Shown in pieces: positions 33,952 to 42,963 of a stretch of 64,000 bases of DNA. Origin of the DNA: Ardenticatenaceae bacterium (GTDB lineage Bacteria > Chloroflexota > Anaerolineae > Promineifilales > Promineifilaceae). Each line of letters opens with the position of its first letter. Positions within the stretch are counted from its first letter, which is position 1. The stretch covers positions 186,001-250,000 of the forward strand of contig JACKBS010000004.1 in assembly GCA_020634435.1 (NCBI GenBank). The letters run 5' to 3'. Position numbers and translations under genes: made by a program. The notes under the pieces were generated by a model. The model saw nothing but the letters and a program-made list of their open reading frames with translations, was not told the DNA's origin and did not search any database.

Positions 33952-36129
33952 ATGAAACAAATTGCCGTTTTGCATCTGAACCGATCGGAATCGGTCGAAA
34001 CTGTCACCTTTATGGGGCAGCCGCTCCAAATTCACCACCTGAACTGCGCCAATGACCTGGGAAAAGCACGCGAACTCATCGCCCAGTATGATGGGCAGAT
34101 GGACGCGATTGCCCTGAACGGAATGCCCGCCCAGCTCGAATTGGGGCCAGCAAAACGTGCCCATGAACAAGGGGCCAGCTTAACGGCCGTTGCCCAACAA
34201 ACACCGGTGGTAGACGGCCGTATCATCCGTGCTGGCTTGGAGCGATGGGGCATGATCCTGGCTGATCGCGCCCAACCGGGCATCTTCAGCCGCAAGCGGG
34301 TGCTGATGACGCCAGGGATCAACCACAACGGCATGGCCCGCGCCTTCGAAAAACACGGCGGCACCATCCGCTACGCCGATCCCTTCATCTACTTCCATCT
34401 GCCCCAGGTGCCCGGCGTTGGCTTCCGCCAGACGCGCAACCAGGCCGCGCCCTTCACGCTGGATCGCCTGAAAGAGGTACCTTACGCCGAGCTGTACCCG
34501 CAGGCCAACGGCCAGCCCGCCGCCAATCAGGCCCCCTTTGAGTGGGCCGACGTCATCGCCGGGGACATTGGCACGATTCGCCACTTTGCCCCGGAAACCC
34601 TCAAGCGCAAAACCGTCGTCGTGGAAAATGCTACCGAGGCAGATTTGGCCGATTTGCAGGCACGCGGTGTGGACATTGTGGTGACCCTCATGCCCGCGCT
34701 GGACAAAGCTGCGGGCTTGGGCCAATGGTCTGCCGCCACCGTCGAGGCGGCGCTCACCGCCCTGCGCCAAAATCCCGACGCCCCACTCAACGAGGATACC
34801 TACCTGGACATGATGGCCGATCTGGAATGGACGCCCGCCATCCGCAGCCTGCAAGCCGACAATGCGGACATCAATCGCTTCGCCTTTGTCATCCATCCGC
34901 TGAGCGTGAGTTTTATTCACCACCACCGCGCCTTCCGCTGGACTAAATATTTGCCCGATGGCATCGTCGAAGCGGTCGCTGCCTACATCCCGCCGCTATC
35001 CCTCTCGCGCATCACGGGTGGCCAGTCGCCCACAACCGGGCAGCGCATCGAGGGGCATCTCATCAGCCTGGGGGCTACGCCGCGTCAGATGATGCGCCAC
35101 GGCGAGCGGTTCACCTACGACCGGCTGCGCCAGGCAGCCCAAATGGCCGAGCGCAAAGGCGCGCGCATCATGGGCTTGGGCGCATTTACCAGCGTCGTGG
35201 GGGACGCGGGCATCACCGTCGCCCACGAGGCAGATATTGCCATCACCAGCGGCAACAGCCTGACGGTGGCCGCTACGCTGGAAGCGGCCAAGCAGGCGGT
35301 CATCAACATGGGCGCGACCGATCTCACCAAGGGCAAGGTGATGATCATCGGCGCGACGGGCTCGATTGGCTCGGTTTGTTCCCGCCTTTTGGCCCAGGCG
35401 ATTTACGATGTGGTGCTGGTCTCCATCGAGCCGGAGCGCTTGATTGACCTCAAGCGCACGATTCAGGAAGAGACGCCGGGGGCCCAGGTGGCCATCGCCA
35501 CCCGCCCGGATGAGCTGATTGGCGATTGTGACCTCATCGTCACCGCCACTTCCGCTTTTGGCCAGCGCATTGTGGACATCACCAAGTGCAAGCCCGGCGC
35601 GGTCATCTGCGATGTGGCTCGCCCGCCAGACATCAGCCCCGCCGAAGCGGCCCTGCGCCCCGACGTGCTGGTGATCGAAAGTGGCGAGGTGCTCATCCCC
35701 GGCGACATTGATTTTGGCTACAACATCGGCCTGCCGCCCAAGACAGCGTATGCGTGTTTGGCAGAGACGGCGCTTTTGGCGATGGACGGCCGTTTCGAGG
35801 ATTACACGCTGGGTCGCAACATTTCCGTCGAGCGGGTCAAGGAAATCTACCGCCTGTTTAAAAAGCACCAGTTCCAGATTGCCGATCTGCGCTCGTTTGA
35901 GGAAGTGGTCACGGATGAGCAGTTTGCCGCTAAGCGCCAGCTCGCTGCTGAACTGAAAGCCAATCCCATCCGTTTTGCCCAACTCCAGGCGGAAACCGGG
36001 GCGCAGCTGGCCAAGATTCCAGTGCAGGCCAAGGGGGTCAAATCCCGCCGCAAAAATTCGGGTGGTATTGTGGCGGCGGCTGTGGCCGCCGTCGGTGGCT
36101 TGGCGCTGCTACTCTGGCGTCGCCGCTAA
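33952..36129 (+). CDS. Acyl-ACP-reductase-like protein with extra N-terminal domain and C-terminal anchor
   Basis: A 725-residue protein. From about residue 395 it resembles long-chain acyl-ACP reductases: MGLGAFTSVVGDAG, then the Rossmann motif GATGSIGSVCSRLLA (about 467-481), VTATSAFGQRIVD, KPGAVICDVARPP. The N-terminal about 350 residues (KQIAVLHLNRSESVETVTF ...) are not in cyanobacterial reductases (about 340 residues long) and I do not recognise them. The C-terminus ends in a membrane helix and Arg cap (GLALLLWRRR). Start ATG 33952 has AAGGGG upstream. Likely acts on acyl thioesters at the membrane; product unknown. Confidence 0.7.
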   Translation: MKQIAVLHLNRSESVETVTFMGQPLQIHHLNCANDLGKARELIAQYDGQMDAIALNGMPAQLELGPAKRAHEQGASLTAVAQQTPVVDGRIIRAGLERWGMILADRAQPGIFSRKRVLMTPGINHNGMARAFEKHGGTIRYADPFIYFHLPQVPGVGFRQTRNQAAPFTLDRLKEVPYAELYPQANGQPAANQAPFEWADVIAGDIGTIRHFAPETLKRKTVVVENATEADLADLQARGVDIVVTLMPALDKAAGLGQWSAATVEAALTALRQNPDAPLNEDTYLDMMADLEWTPAIRSLQADNADINRFAFVIHPLSVSFIHHHRAFRWTKYLPDGIVEAVAAYIPPLSLSRITGGQSPTTGQRIEGHLISLGATPRQMMRHGERFTYDRLRQAAQMAERKGARIMGLGAFTSVVGDAGITVAHEADIAITSGNSLTVAATLEAAKQAVINMGATDLTKGKVMIIGATGSIGSVCSRLLAQAIYDVVLVSIEPERLIDLKRTIQEETPGAQVAIATRPDELIGDCDLIVTATSAFGQRIVDITKCKPGAVICDVARPPDISPAEAALRPDVLVIESGEVLIPGDIDFGYNIGLPPKTAYACLAETALLAMDGRFEDYTLGRNISVERVKEIYRLFKKHQFQIADLRSFEEVVTDEQFAAKRQLAAELKANPIRFAQLQAETGAQLAKIPVQAKGVKSRRKNSGGIVAAAVAAVGGLALLLWRRR

Positions 36130-36362
36130 CCAAAACCTGTTGTAGGGTTGGGATGGCGCGGAAAAACGTATGCTGAGCAAGCCACCTTGTCTCCGCGCCA
36201 TCTCACCCAAATTCTTGCCACAATTGGGCGAGACGACCGGGAGACAGGGCAATTCGTTTAGCCGACAGAAACCCCGGTCGTCCCGCCCCTACGCCTCTTG
36301 CCATTTTTGCGGATGGCTTTACACTAGGGCACGATAGGTTTTTACCAACCCAGCCTGTGCCC

Positions 36363-39300
36363 ATGATGAAAATTACGGCCGTACAAATTGAACCGAGCAA
36401 ATTGCACAAACTCCTGGTGGGGCATTTCAACCTTGATGAATTGCGGACGCTTTGTTTTGATTTGCAGCTCGATTTTGAAGAATTGCCTCCAGGTGGAAAA
36501 TCGGCCGTTGCGCGCGAACTGGTCGAATATTGCCAGCGGCGACGATTGCAGGTTGCGCTTGCGGAAGCCGTCTTAGAACATCGCCCCAGAATTTCATCAA
36601 ACGAATTTACGAGAGATATTTCTTTTAGCAATGCGCCTTTCAAAGGAATGCTTGCTTTTGAAGAGGCAGATGAGGAAATATTTTTCGGCCGTGAGGAACT
36701 CACTGCTGAACTTGTGACGCGTGTGTACCAACCTTCCGCAGGTTCCGTCCGCCAACTTGATCCATCACCAAACCTGCGGGAGGATTTCTCAGACCCCACC
36801 AACTTTCTGGCCATCGTCGGTGCTTCCGGCAGCGGCAAATCTTCGGTGGTGAAGGCGGGGATGATTCCCCACCTGCGCCGCCAAACCAACTGGCCCATCC
36901 ACCTCATCACCCCCACAGCGCACCCGCTGGAAGCGTTAGCTACCAGCCTCACTCGCGACAGCGAATCGGTAACAGCCACGGCAACGTTGCTGGATGATTT
37001 GCAAAAAGAATCCCGTGCCCTGCGCCTGTACGCCGCACGCCTGCTGCAAAACAGCCCGGCAGACCGCCTGTTATTGATAATTGATCAGTTTGAAGAGCTA
37101 TTTACTCTTTGCAAAGATGAGGCCGCGCGCACGGCGTTTGTAGAAAATTTGGTAGAAGGGGTCGCTGATGACAGCCCCATTACCATCTTGCTAACGTTGC
37201 GCGCCGACTTTTATCACCACTGTCTGCAATACCAACCGCTGCACCACCTGTTGGAGGCACAGCAAAAAATTGTGCCTGCGATGAGCACCATTGAACTGCG
37301 GGCAGCCATTGAATTGCCCGCCCATCAAGCCAACCTGACTTTTGATGAGGGCCTGGTAGATATTTTGCTGCGCGACGTAGGCGCGACCGATAATCAAACT
37401 CCCGAACTCGGCGCACTGCCTCTGCTGAGCCACGCATTGCTAGAAACCTGGCAGCGTCGCAACCCGTCCGAAAACCGCCTGACATTGGCGGGTTACACCG
37501 AAGCGGGCGGCGTACAGGGCGCGATTGCCAAAACTGCTGAAAGCACTTACCGGCGGCTGTCCACCGACCAGAAAAAGATAGCCCGCAGCATCTTTTTGCG
37601 GCTGACGGAACTGGGCGAAGGCACCCAGGATACCCGACGCCGCGCCGCCCTAACCGAACTGCTGCCGCAAAACAATGCCCGCACCGTTGTGGAGCAGGTA
37701 CTAAAAACCCTGGCCGACGCCCGCCTGCTAACCACTAGCGAGGAGGGAGCCGAAGTCGCCCACGAGGCGCTGATCCGGGAATGGCCTACGCTGCAAAGCT
37801 GGCTGGATGAAGATCGCGACGGCCTGCGCTTGCACCGCCAGCTTACCGAAGCGGCGCAAGCATGGCAAATTGCCCAAAAAGATGCCAGTTACCTGTACCG
37901 AGGTGGGCGGTTAGCCCAAATAAATGAGTGGCTAAAGACAGTCGATGCGGCCTTAAACCAATTGGAAGGCGACTTTGTAGAGGCGAGCCAACAGCTACAG
38001 CGAGATGAATTGGCTGATGCTAATGCCCGGGCAGAGCGAGAAGCAGATGCTGCCCAGAAACTGCGGCAGCGGGCCATCTTTTTGCGAGGAGCGCTGGTTT
38101 TGGCTGCTGCCCTGTCTGTTGTTGCCTTTTTGCTGTTTGGCAATGCTAACCGTAGTGCAACCGCTGCTCGGAATGCTGAAGCCACAACGCAAGTAGAAAA
38201 TATTGCTCGCATAACGGCCGAGGCGGAAGCAATTCAAAACGCTCGTCTGGCTGAAACCCGTGCTGCTGATGCTGAAGATGCAGAAGCGGAGGCCGTACAA
38301 AGCGCCGAAATTGCCACAACACGAGAAGCAGAGGCTTTAGCTGCTCAAGATTTTGCGGAGGCTGCGCAATTTGAAAGCGAAAGGCAGCGACAAATCGCCC
38401 TGGCGCAATCGGTCGCAGCCTTGTCTAATGTGGTGCTCGATCGGAATAATGACACGGAACTGGCTACATTGTTGGCTATTGAGGGGGCAGAAAGAAATTG
38501 GCAAAGTGCTGGCCATGCTGATTGGTTGATTGATAGTGTGTTACGTTCCTATCTGGGAGCACAGCCGTTTTTCAACAACACATTTACGGAGTATGGGCCA
38601 ACTGTTGCTTCGGTAGCGTTTTCACCAGATGGGGAGAGGCTAGCCAGCGGCAGTGCTGATGGGACGATACGATTATGGGAGTTGGATGAGTCTAGCACCG
38701 AATCGGTGGTGCTGAGGGGGTCAGAATCGTTTGTCTGGTCCGTAACCTTTTCGCCAGACGGGCAAAGATTGGCCAGCGGGGGCGATGACGGGACGGTTCG
38801 GTTGTGGAATTTGAGCGATCTCAATGTCGAACCAGTGGTGTTGACACATGATTCGAGTGTCTTGTCGGTGGCGTTTTCGCCAGGCGGAGACAGCCTAGCC
38901 AGCGTGAGTTATGATGGGCTAATTCGGTTGTGGAATTTGAGCGATTTCAGCGCGGAACCAGTGGTGTTGACAGGAGATGGTTCGAGTATCTCGTCGGTGG
39001 CGTTTTCACCAGGCGGGGACAGCCTAGCCACTGGAAGCAATGATGGGCTAATTCGGTTGTGGAATTTGGGCAATCTCAGCGCGGAACCAGTGGTGCTGGC
39101 AGGGCATGATACGGCCGTCTTGTCAGTGGTTTTTTCACCAGATGGGAGTAGGTTAGCCAGCGGTGATGCTGGCGGAACAATACGATTGTGGGAAGCCGGT
39201 GATGCCAATGCTGCGCCAGTGGTGCTAGGGGGACACAGGTCAAGTGTGTGGTCTGTGATGTTTTCACCAGATGGAAGCAGGTTAGCCAGTGGGGGCATTG

Positions 39301-40505
39301 ACCAGCTGATAAGGTTGTGGGATATGACCGATTTCAATGCTGATCCGGTGGTGTTATCAGGGCATGAGTCGGTTGTCAGATCAGTTGCGTTTTCACCGGA
39401 TGGTAAACGGCTAGTTAGCGGAAGTGCCGACGGAATCGTGCGATTGTGGGAGTTGGGCAAATTTAGTGCCGAGTCAGCGGTACTGAGGGGGCACGAGTCG
39501 AATGTTTGGTCAGTGGCGTTTTCACCAGATGGGAATTGGTTAGCCAGTAGCGGTGCCGATGGAACGATAAGGTTGTGGAATTTGGCCGATTCAAATGCTG
39601 ACCCGATGGTGTTATTAGAGCACGAGTCGAGTGTTTGGTCAGTGGCTTTTTCACCAGATAGAAATAGATTAGCCAGTGGCGGTGATGACGGAACGATTCG
39701 TCTGTGGGATATGGCTGATCTCAGTGCCGAGCCGTTGCTGTTAAACGGGCACGAGGCACGAGTGGTGTCAGTGGCGTTTTCGCCAGACGGGGGCACGTTA
39801 GCTAGTGGGGGTGCCAACGGGACGATTCGGTTGTGGCAGTTGGATGATCCCAGCGCTGAGCCGGAGGTGCTGCCGTTGCTTGATGGGAATGTTCATTCAG
39901 TGGCATTTTCGCCAGATGGGAACTGGTTAGCCAGTGGGAGTAATGATGGAACTGTTTGGTTGTCGAGTGTGGCGGATCGTGGTGGTGACTTGATGATATT
40001 GCAAGGACATGCATTGAACGTTTTTTCAGTGGCGTTTTCACCAGATGGGAATCGATTAGTTAGTGGCGGTGATGACGGAACGATTCGGTTATGGGATATG
40101 GCTGATCTCAGTGCTGAGCCGGTCGTGTTAACGGGCGACGAGTTGAGTTTTCAGTCAATTGCGTTTTCACCAGATGGTAACTGGTTGGCCAGCGGGGGAG
40201 AAGATAGAAAAATACGGTTATGGAATATGTCCGATCTCAGTAATGAGCCGGTTGTGCTGACAGGTCACGAGTTTAAGGTGTTGTCCGTGTCGTTTTCGCC
40301 GGATGGTAGCTTGCTAGCCAGTGGGAGTAGTAACGAAATACGGTTGTGGGTTATGCTGGAGGGATTAGTCGAGATTGGTTGCCAAAAAGTGCGGCGCAAC
40401 TTGAGTTGGGACGAATGGCAGCGGTATTTACCTGGGGAACCGTATCGGCAAACCTGCATTAATTTGCCACCGCATCCGTCGGTTCCGGTGGAAGAACTTC
40501 AGTGA
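36363..40505 (+). CDS. EAD-nSTAND NTPase-WD40 (14 repeats) giant protein
   Basis: About 1380 residues. Domains: an N-terminal death-like effector-associated domain (about 1-80, LHKLLVGHFNLDELRTLC); STAND NTPase with FLAIVGASGSGKSS (P-loop about 153-161) and LLLIIDQFEELF (Walker B about 237-246); a helical/winged part; a membrane helix (about 572-592, GALVLAAALSVVAFLLF); an alanine/glutamate coiled coil; 14 WD40 repeats (about 743-1331), enough for two seven-bladed propellers; and a C-terminal LSWDEWQRYLPGEPYRQTC cap. STAND-WD40 proteins sense a ligand and recruit effectors carrying the same EAD, in defence or cell-death pathways. Start is ATG 36363 or 36366; no Shine-Dalgarno. Octamers are nearly absent (36375, 39111). 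Confidence 0.88.
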   Translation: MMKITAVQIEPSKLHKLLVGHFNLDELRTLCFDLQLDFEELPPGGKSAVARELVEYCQRRRLQVALAEAVLEHRPRISSNEFTRDISFSNAPFKGMLAFEEADEEIFFGREELTAELVTRVYQPSAGSVRQLDPSPNLREDFSDPTNFLAIVGASGSGKSSVVKAGMIPHLRRQTNWPIHLITPTAHPLEALATSLTRDSESVTATATLLDDLQKESRALRLYAARLLQNSPADRLLLIIDQFEELFTLCKDEAARTAFVENLVEGVADDSPITILLTLRADFYHHCLQYQPLHHLLEAQQKIVPAMSTIELRAAIELPAHQANLTFDEGLVDILLRDVGATDNQTPELGALPLLSHALLETWQRRNPSENRLTLAGYTEAGGVQGAIAKTAESTYRRLSTDQKKIARSIFLRLTELGEGTQDTRRRAALTELLPQNNARTVVEQVLKTLADARLLTTSEEGAEVAHEALIREWPTLQSWLDEDRDGLRLHRQLTEAAQAWQIAQKDASYLYRGGRLAQINEWLKTVDAALNQLEGDFVEASQQLQRDELADANARAEREADAAQKLRQRAIFLRGALVLAAALSVVAFLLFGNANRSATAARNAEATTQVENIARITAEAEAIQNARLAETRAADAEDAEAEAVQSAEIATTREAEALAAQDFAEAAQFESERQRQIALAQSVAALSNVVLDRNNDTELATLLAIEGAERNWQSAGHADWLIDSVLRSYLGAQPFFNNTFTEYGPTVASVAFSPDGERLASGSADGTIRLWELDESSTESVVLRGSESFVWSVTFSPDGQRLASGGDDGTVRLWNLSDLNVEPVVLTHDSSVLSVAFSPGGDSLASVSYDGLIRLWNLSDFSAEPVVLTGDGSSISSVAFSPGGDSLATGSNDGLIRLWNLGNLSAEPVVLAGHDTAVLSVVFSPDGSRLASGDAGGTIRLWEAGDANAAPVVLGGHRSSVWSVMFSPDGSRLASGGIDQLIRLWDMTDFNADPVVLSGHESVVRSVAFSPDGKRLVSGSADGIVRLWELGKFSAESAVLRGHESNVWSVAFSPDGNWLASSGADGTIRLWNLADSNADPMVLLEHESSVWSVAFSPDRNRLASGGDDGTIRLWDMADLSAEPLLLNGHEARVVSVAFSPDGGTLASGGANGTIRLWQLDDPSAEPEVLPLLDGNVHSVAFSPDGNWLASGSNDGTVWLSSVADRGGDLMILQGHALNVFSVAFSPDGNRLVSGGDDGTIRLWDMADLSAEPVVLTGDELSFQSIAFSPDGNWLASGGEDRKIRLWNMSDLSNEPVVLTGHEFKVLSVSFSPDGSLLASGSSNEIRLWVMLEGLVEIGCQKVRRNLSWDEWQRYLPGEPYRQTCINLPPHPSVPVEELQ
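38590..40356 (+). repeat. WD40 coding tandem repeats, unit about 126-129 bases
   Basis: Fourteen units recognisable by FSPDGxxLASGxxDGTIRLW. Units share long identical stretches even at synonymous positions, which points to recent amplification or gene conversion. Confidence 0.9.
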
Positions 40506-40626
40506 TAAGTAAAAAGTGATAAGTGAAAAGTGGGTTTCTTGTTACTTTTCACTTTTTACTTCCCCACTGGCAATTCCCGGCGAAAGTGATGGACAACGGC
40601 CGTAAATCCCCTTAAACTATCCCCTC

Positions 40627-40820
40627 ATGAGCACTGAAATTTTGCAATACGGCCGTGTCACTTGGACCAACATTATTCACCCGACCGATGAGGACATGCA
40701 AGCCCTCAGTAAACGGTATCCCAACTTCCACCCCATGCACTTGGGCAACTGCCTGACTGAGCTGGAATTCCCCAAGCTTGATGCCACTGATGGCTATATC
40801 TTCCTGGTTGCCCAACTACC
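40627..40820 (+). pseudogene. corA-type magnesium transporter, 5' fragment
   Basis: About 65 residues from ATG 40627 (YGRVTWTNIIHPTDEDMQAL, MHLGNCLTELEFPKLD, DGYIFLVAQ) match the N-terminus of CorA-family Mg2+/Co2+ channels, usually over 300 residues. Similarity stops near 40820; the frame runs on to 40899 with unrelated residues. The rest of the gene is gone and transposase scrap follows, so it was cut by insertion/deletion. Two octamers (40596, 40649) mark it as old resident DNA. Confidence 0.75.
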
Positions 40821-40954
40821 GCGCTGGCTATATTTTTCGTGGTGTCTGTTGTCTGAACCGGTAGCAGGGCTCCATCAGCGCCTATTCTGTATCAGATAAA
40901 TCAGTAGGATATCGTTTCCTTTTGCACATGACCTGGAATAATCTTCCAGCCTGA

Positions 40955-41122
40955 GTTTTTAAACATATTCTCCGTTATTTTCGTAATCGTGTGGAGACGA
41001 CTTTCAGTGTTCTCACAATGGCATTCAATTTCGAACGTCCGAAATTACGATCTTTGTCAGGGCTGATTCATCGCGCGACAACCAAAATCCTAGCTCATAC
41101 GATGAGCTTTTTTTTCGGCTGA
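40955..41122 (+). pseudogene. Transposase C-terminal remnant
   Basis: A 55-codon frame ending TGA 41120-41122 reads RYFRNRVETTFSVLTMAF, FERPKLRSLSGLIHRATTK and ILAHTMSFFFG, the characteristic end of DDE transposases of the IS982/IS4-like type (Glu of the triad in RVETTFS). No upstream part or terminal repeats are recognisable. Likely the cause of the corA truncation. Confidence 0.6.
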
Positions 41123-41163
41123 GATTCTTACCCCTGAGCTTAACAATTTAGAGTGTGAAGACA

Positions 41164-42048
41164 TTACTTGGTGGTTTCAACACGCTGCCAGAGGGTGGTT
41201 AACGGCCGTTTTCTTATCCGCACTTGCCAAAAAACCAGCAGCCACAAATGTAGCCGGGCTATGAAGAGCAGCAGCGTCCACCACAGCTCGCGGGGCGATT
41301 TGACAAACTTTAGCGCCAGTTTGGGTCCCTGCCGTGTCTCCAGGCTGGCCGAGCGCATGGAGAAGGGAGAGTTGCGCACGTAATCCTGCGCATAGCCACC
41401 AGCGGAACGCACTTTCTGCCGCAGCCAATCGGCATAGGTAGTTGGGTACTTGACATAAACATCTGCTTTTGGTGCGTAACAAATCTGATACCCTTTTTCG
41501 GCGATGCGGTGGGAGATGACGGCGTCTTCTGCCAGAGCATCCTCGGGGATAGGGGGAATGAGTTCGCGGCGGGCGGCAAAGAGATAGCCGGAGCAGAGCA
41601 AAAATTCCACGGTAGCATCGCGGGCCAGCCGGGTTTGGTGCGCCCCTTCAACCAACACATGCGACCAGTAACCAAGTTTTGTCTTACGCGGACTGCTGGA
41701 AAACGGCCGTCCCGTCACCGCCCCGACTCGTTCATCAGCAAAAGGGGCCAGCAGGTGAGCCACCGCCTGTTCGCCAATCACCACATCGCCATCGCTAAAA
41801 ATGACAATGTTGCCTTGGGCAACTTGCAAACCAAGATTCAACGCGGCAGGCTTGCCGCGCCGTTGGGGTTCGGGAATGTGGCGGATGAGGGGGTGTTTTT
41901 GGGCGAACTGGTGGACAACGGCCGTTGTTTCCGCATCGGGGCACACGACCAACAACTCGCTGCCGGGCGGTAGCTGGGGCAAAAATGCCTCGATGGCTTG
42001 GCCAATGGTGGCCGCTTCACGGTACGCAGTCAGAATTACGGAAACCAT
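41164..42048 (-). CDS. Family 2 glycosyltransferase
   Basis: A 294-residue protein starting MVSVILTAYREAATIG at ATG 42048. GT-A signatures: RRGKPAALNLGL, the DGD metal motif (FSDGDVVIG), EDAVISHRIAEKG (catalytic-acid region) and a QKVRSAGGYAQ loop resembling QxxRW. One or two C-terminal membrane helices (WTLLLFIARLHLWLLVFWQV) place it at the membrane. Likely transfers sugar to a lipid or surface glycan. A longer frame upstream is only the translation of the palindromic spacer and the neighbouring gene's 3' end. Confidence 0.82.
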   Translation of the reverse strand: MVSVILTAYREAATIGQAIEAFLPQLPPGSELLVVCPDAETTAVVHQFAQKHPLIRHIPEPQRRGKPAALNLGLQVAQGNIVIFSDGDVVIGEQAVAHLLAPFADERVGAVTGRPFSSSPRKTKLGYWSHVLVEGAHQTRLARDATVEFLLCSGYLFAARRELIPPIPEDALAEDAVISHRIAEKGYQICYAPKADVYVKYPTTYADWLRQKVRSAGGYAQDYVRNSPFSMRSASLETRQGPKLALKFVKSPRELWWTLLLFIARLHLWLLVFWQVRIRKRPLTTLWQRVETTK

Positions 42049-42059
42049 CGGCAATTTAG

Positions 42060-42079
42060 CCGGGGGCTTCAGCCCCCGG
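42060..42079. repeat. Short perfect hairpin between two minus-strand genes
   Basis: CCGGGGGCT-TC-AGCCCCCGG, flanked by AATTTA / TTAAATT that extend the stem to about 42052-42090 and include the M50 gene stop codon. Confidence 0.75.
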
Positions 42080-42082
42080 TCC

Positions 42083-42895
42083 TTAAATTGTGACGTTTTT
42101 GGTACCCGTCGGCGCTTCCGCTGTGCTGTAAACCACCGAGACACCCTTGATGCGGCCCACAATGCCTTCAAACGCGCCAATGATCACCATGAAGAGGATA
42201 TTCACGCCGATGGCCATCGACAAGGCCAGGCCGAGGTAGCCAAAAACAGTGGTAGCGGGTCCGGCGAGGCTGTTGATGAGCAGCCCCATCCAGCCCAGCA
42301 GCGAGAGCACAATACCCACCACCACCATCGTCCAGATGAAGGCAGGCCAGGCGCGGCGGTCGGAGCGGCTGGGCATCATACCGTTGGCGATGGCAAAAAG
42401 CAGATAGAGCCATAGCAAGAAGTCGGGCGTCTGGAACACCTGGCCCAGCGCCACCGAAAGCGTTTCGATCTGCCCGGACTGCACGGCCGCGGCCAGTTCC
42501 GTTACGCCAAACACCCGAAAACCGATGAGCAAGATAACGGCCGTTCCCGTAATCAACGGTGCGCCACCAATGATACTTTCCCGGATGGGTCCCAGGGTGC
42601 GCCCTTTGAAATATTCCACATACCCCAACTGCACCGTGCCATCAGACTGCATCCGAGGAATGACCGAAAAGCTACCGGTGCGCACGCCCAAAAATGTGGC
42701 GGCCAGCCAATGGCTGAGCTCATGCAGAAAGACGCCAGGCAGCAGCACGATGGCGTACAGGATGACGGCCCGTTCGGGTTTGCCCATCAACAGCAGCGAG
42801 AGCCCGTGCAGGTGGGTATGAATCCAACGCTGCATCACCAGCAGGATGATCAGGGCAAAGGCAACCCAGAAAAAGGGCATGATGGCATTGCTCAT
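42083..42895 (-). CDS. M50-family membrane metalloprotease-like protein
   Basis: A 270-residue polytopic protein. The zinc motif HELSHW lies in an N-terminal helix (about residues 57-62), as in site-2 proteases; a later conserved acidic residue is not certain. Five to six membrane helices. M50 enzymes cleave transmembrane segments of regulators. No PDZ domain. Between tpiA and GT2 on the minus strand. Confidence 0.75.
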   Translation of the reverse strand: MSNAIMPFFWVAFALIILLVMQRWIHTHLHGLSLLLMGKPERAVILYAIVLLPGVFLHELSHWLAATFLGVRTGSFSVIPRMQSDGTVQLGYVEYFKGRTLGPIRESIIGGAPLITGTAVILLIGFRVFGVTELAAAVQSGQIETLSVALGQVFQTPDFLLWLYLLFAIANGMMPSRSDRRAWPAFIWTMVVVGIVLSLLGWMGLLINSLAGPATTVFGYLGLALSMAIGVNILFMVIIGAFEGIVGRIKGVSVVYSTAEAPTGTKNVTI

Positions 42896-42920
42896 AGCGG
42901 TTTCTCCATCGTCTGTTTTT

Positions 42921-42953
42921 AGATTGGACCAATCTCAAAGATTGGTCCAATCT
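42921..42953. repeat. Palindrome of palindromes (AGATTGG-A-CCAATCT)
   Basis: AGATTGGACCAATCT (42921-42935), CAA, AGATTGGTCCAATCT (42939-42953). Each arm is a palindrome around one base, and the arms are exact reverse complements. A sister copy with a C/G centre is at 48641. Confidence 0.9.
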
Positions 42954-42963
42954 TTTTCGCAGC

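Noticed and set aside
38909..39817. 302-codon minus-strand frame opposite the WD40 region
   Set aside because: Repetitive translation of the WD40 antisense strand; no start signal or independent conservation visible.
38590..40356. Regular tandem array that could suggest CRISPR
   Set aside because: Units of 126-129 bases are codon-phased and encode WD40 motifs; no unique spacers.
36363..40505. Calling the STAND gene imported solely from low octamer count
   Set aside because: Over 40% of it is repeat-constrained and two octamers are present, so absence is weak evidence there.
42049..42180. N-terminal extension of the GT2 protein
   Set aside because: It is the translation of a hairpin and of the neighbouring gene's 3' end; GT-A domains start at the MVSVILTAY segment.
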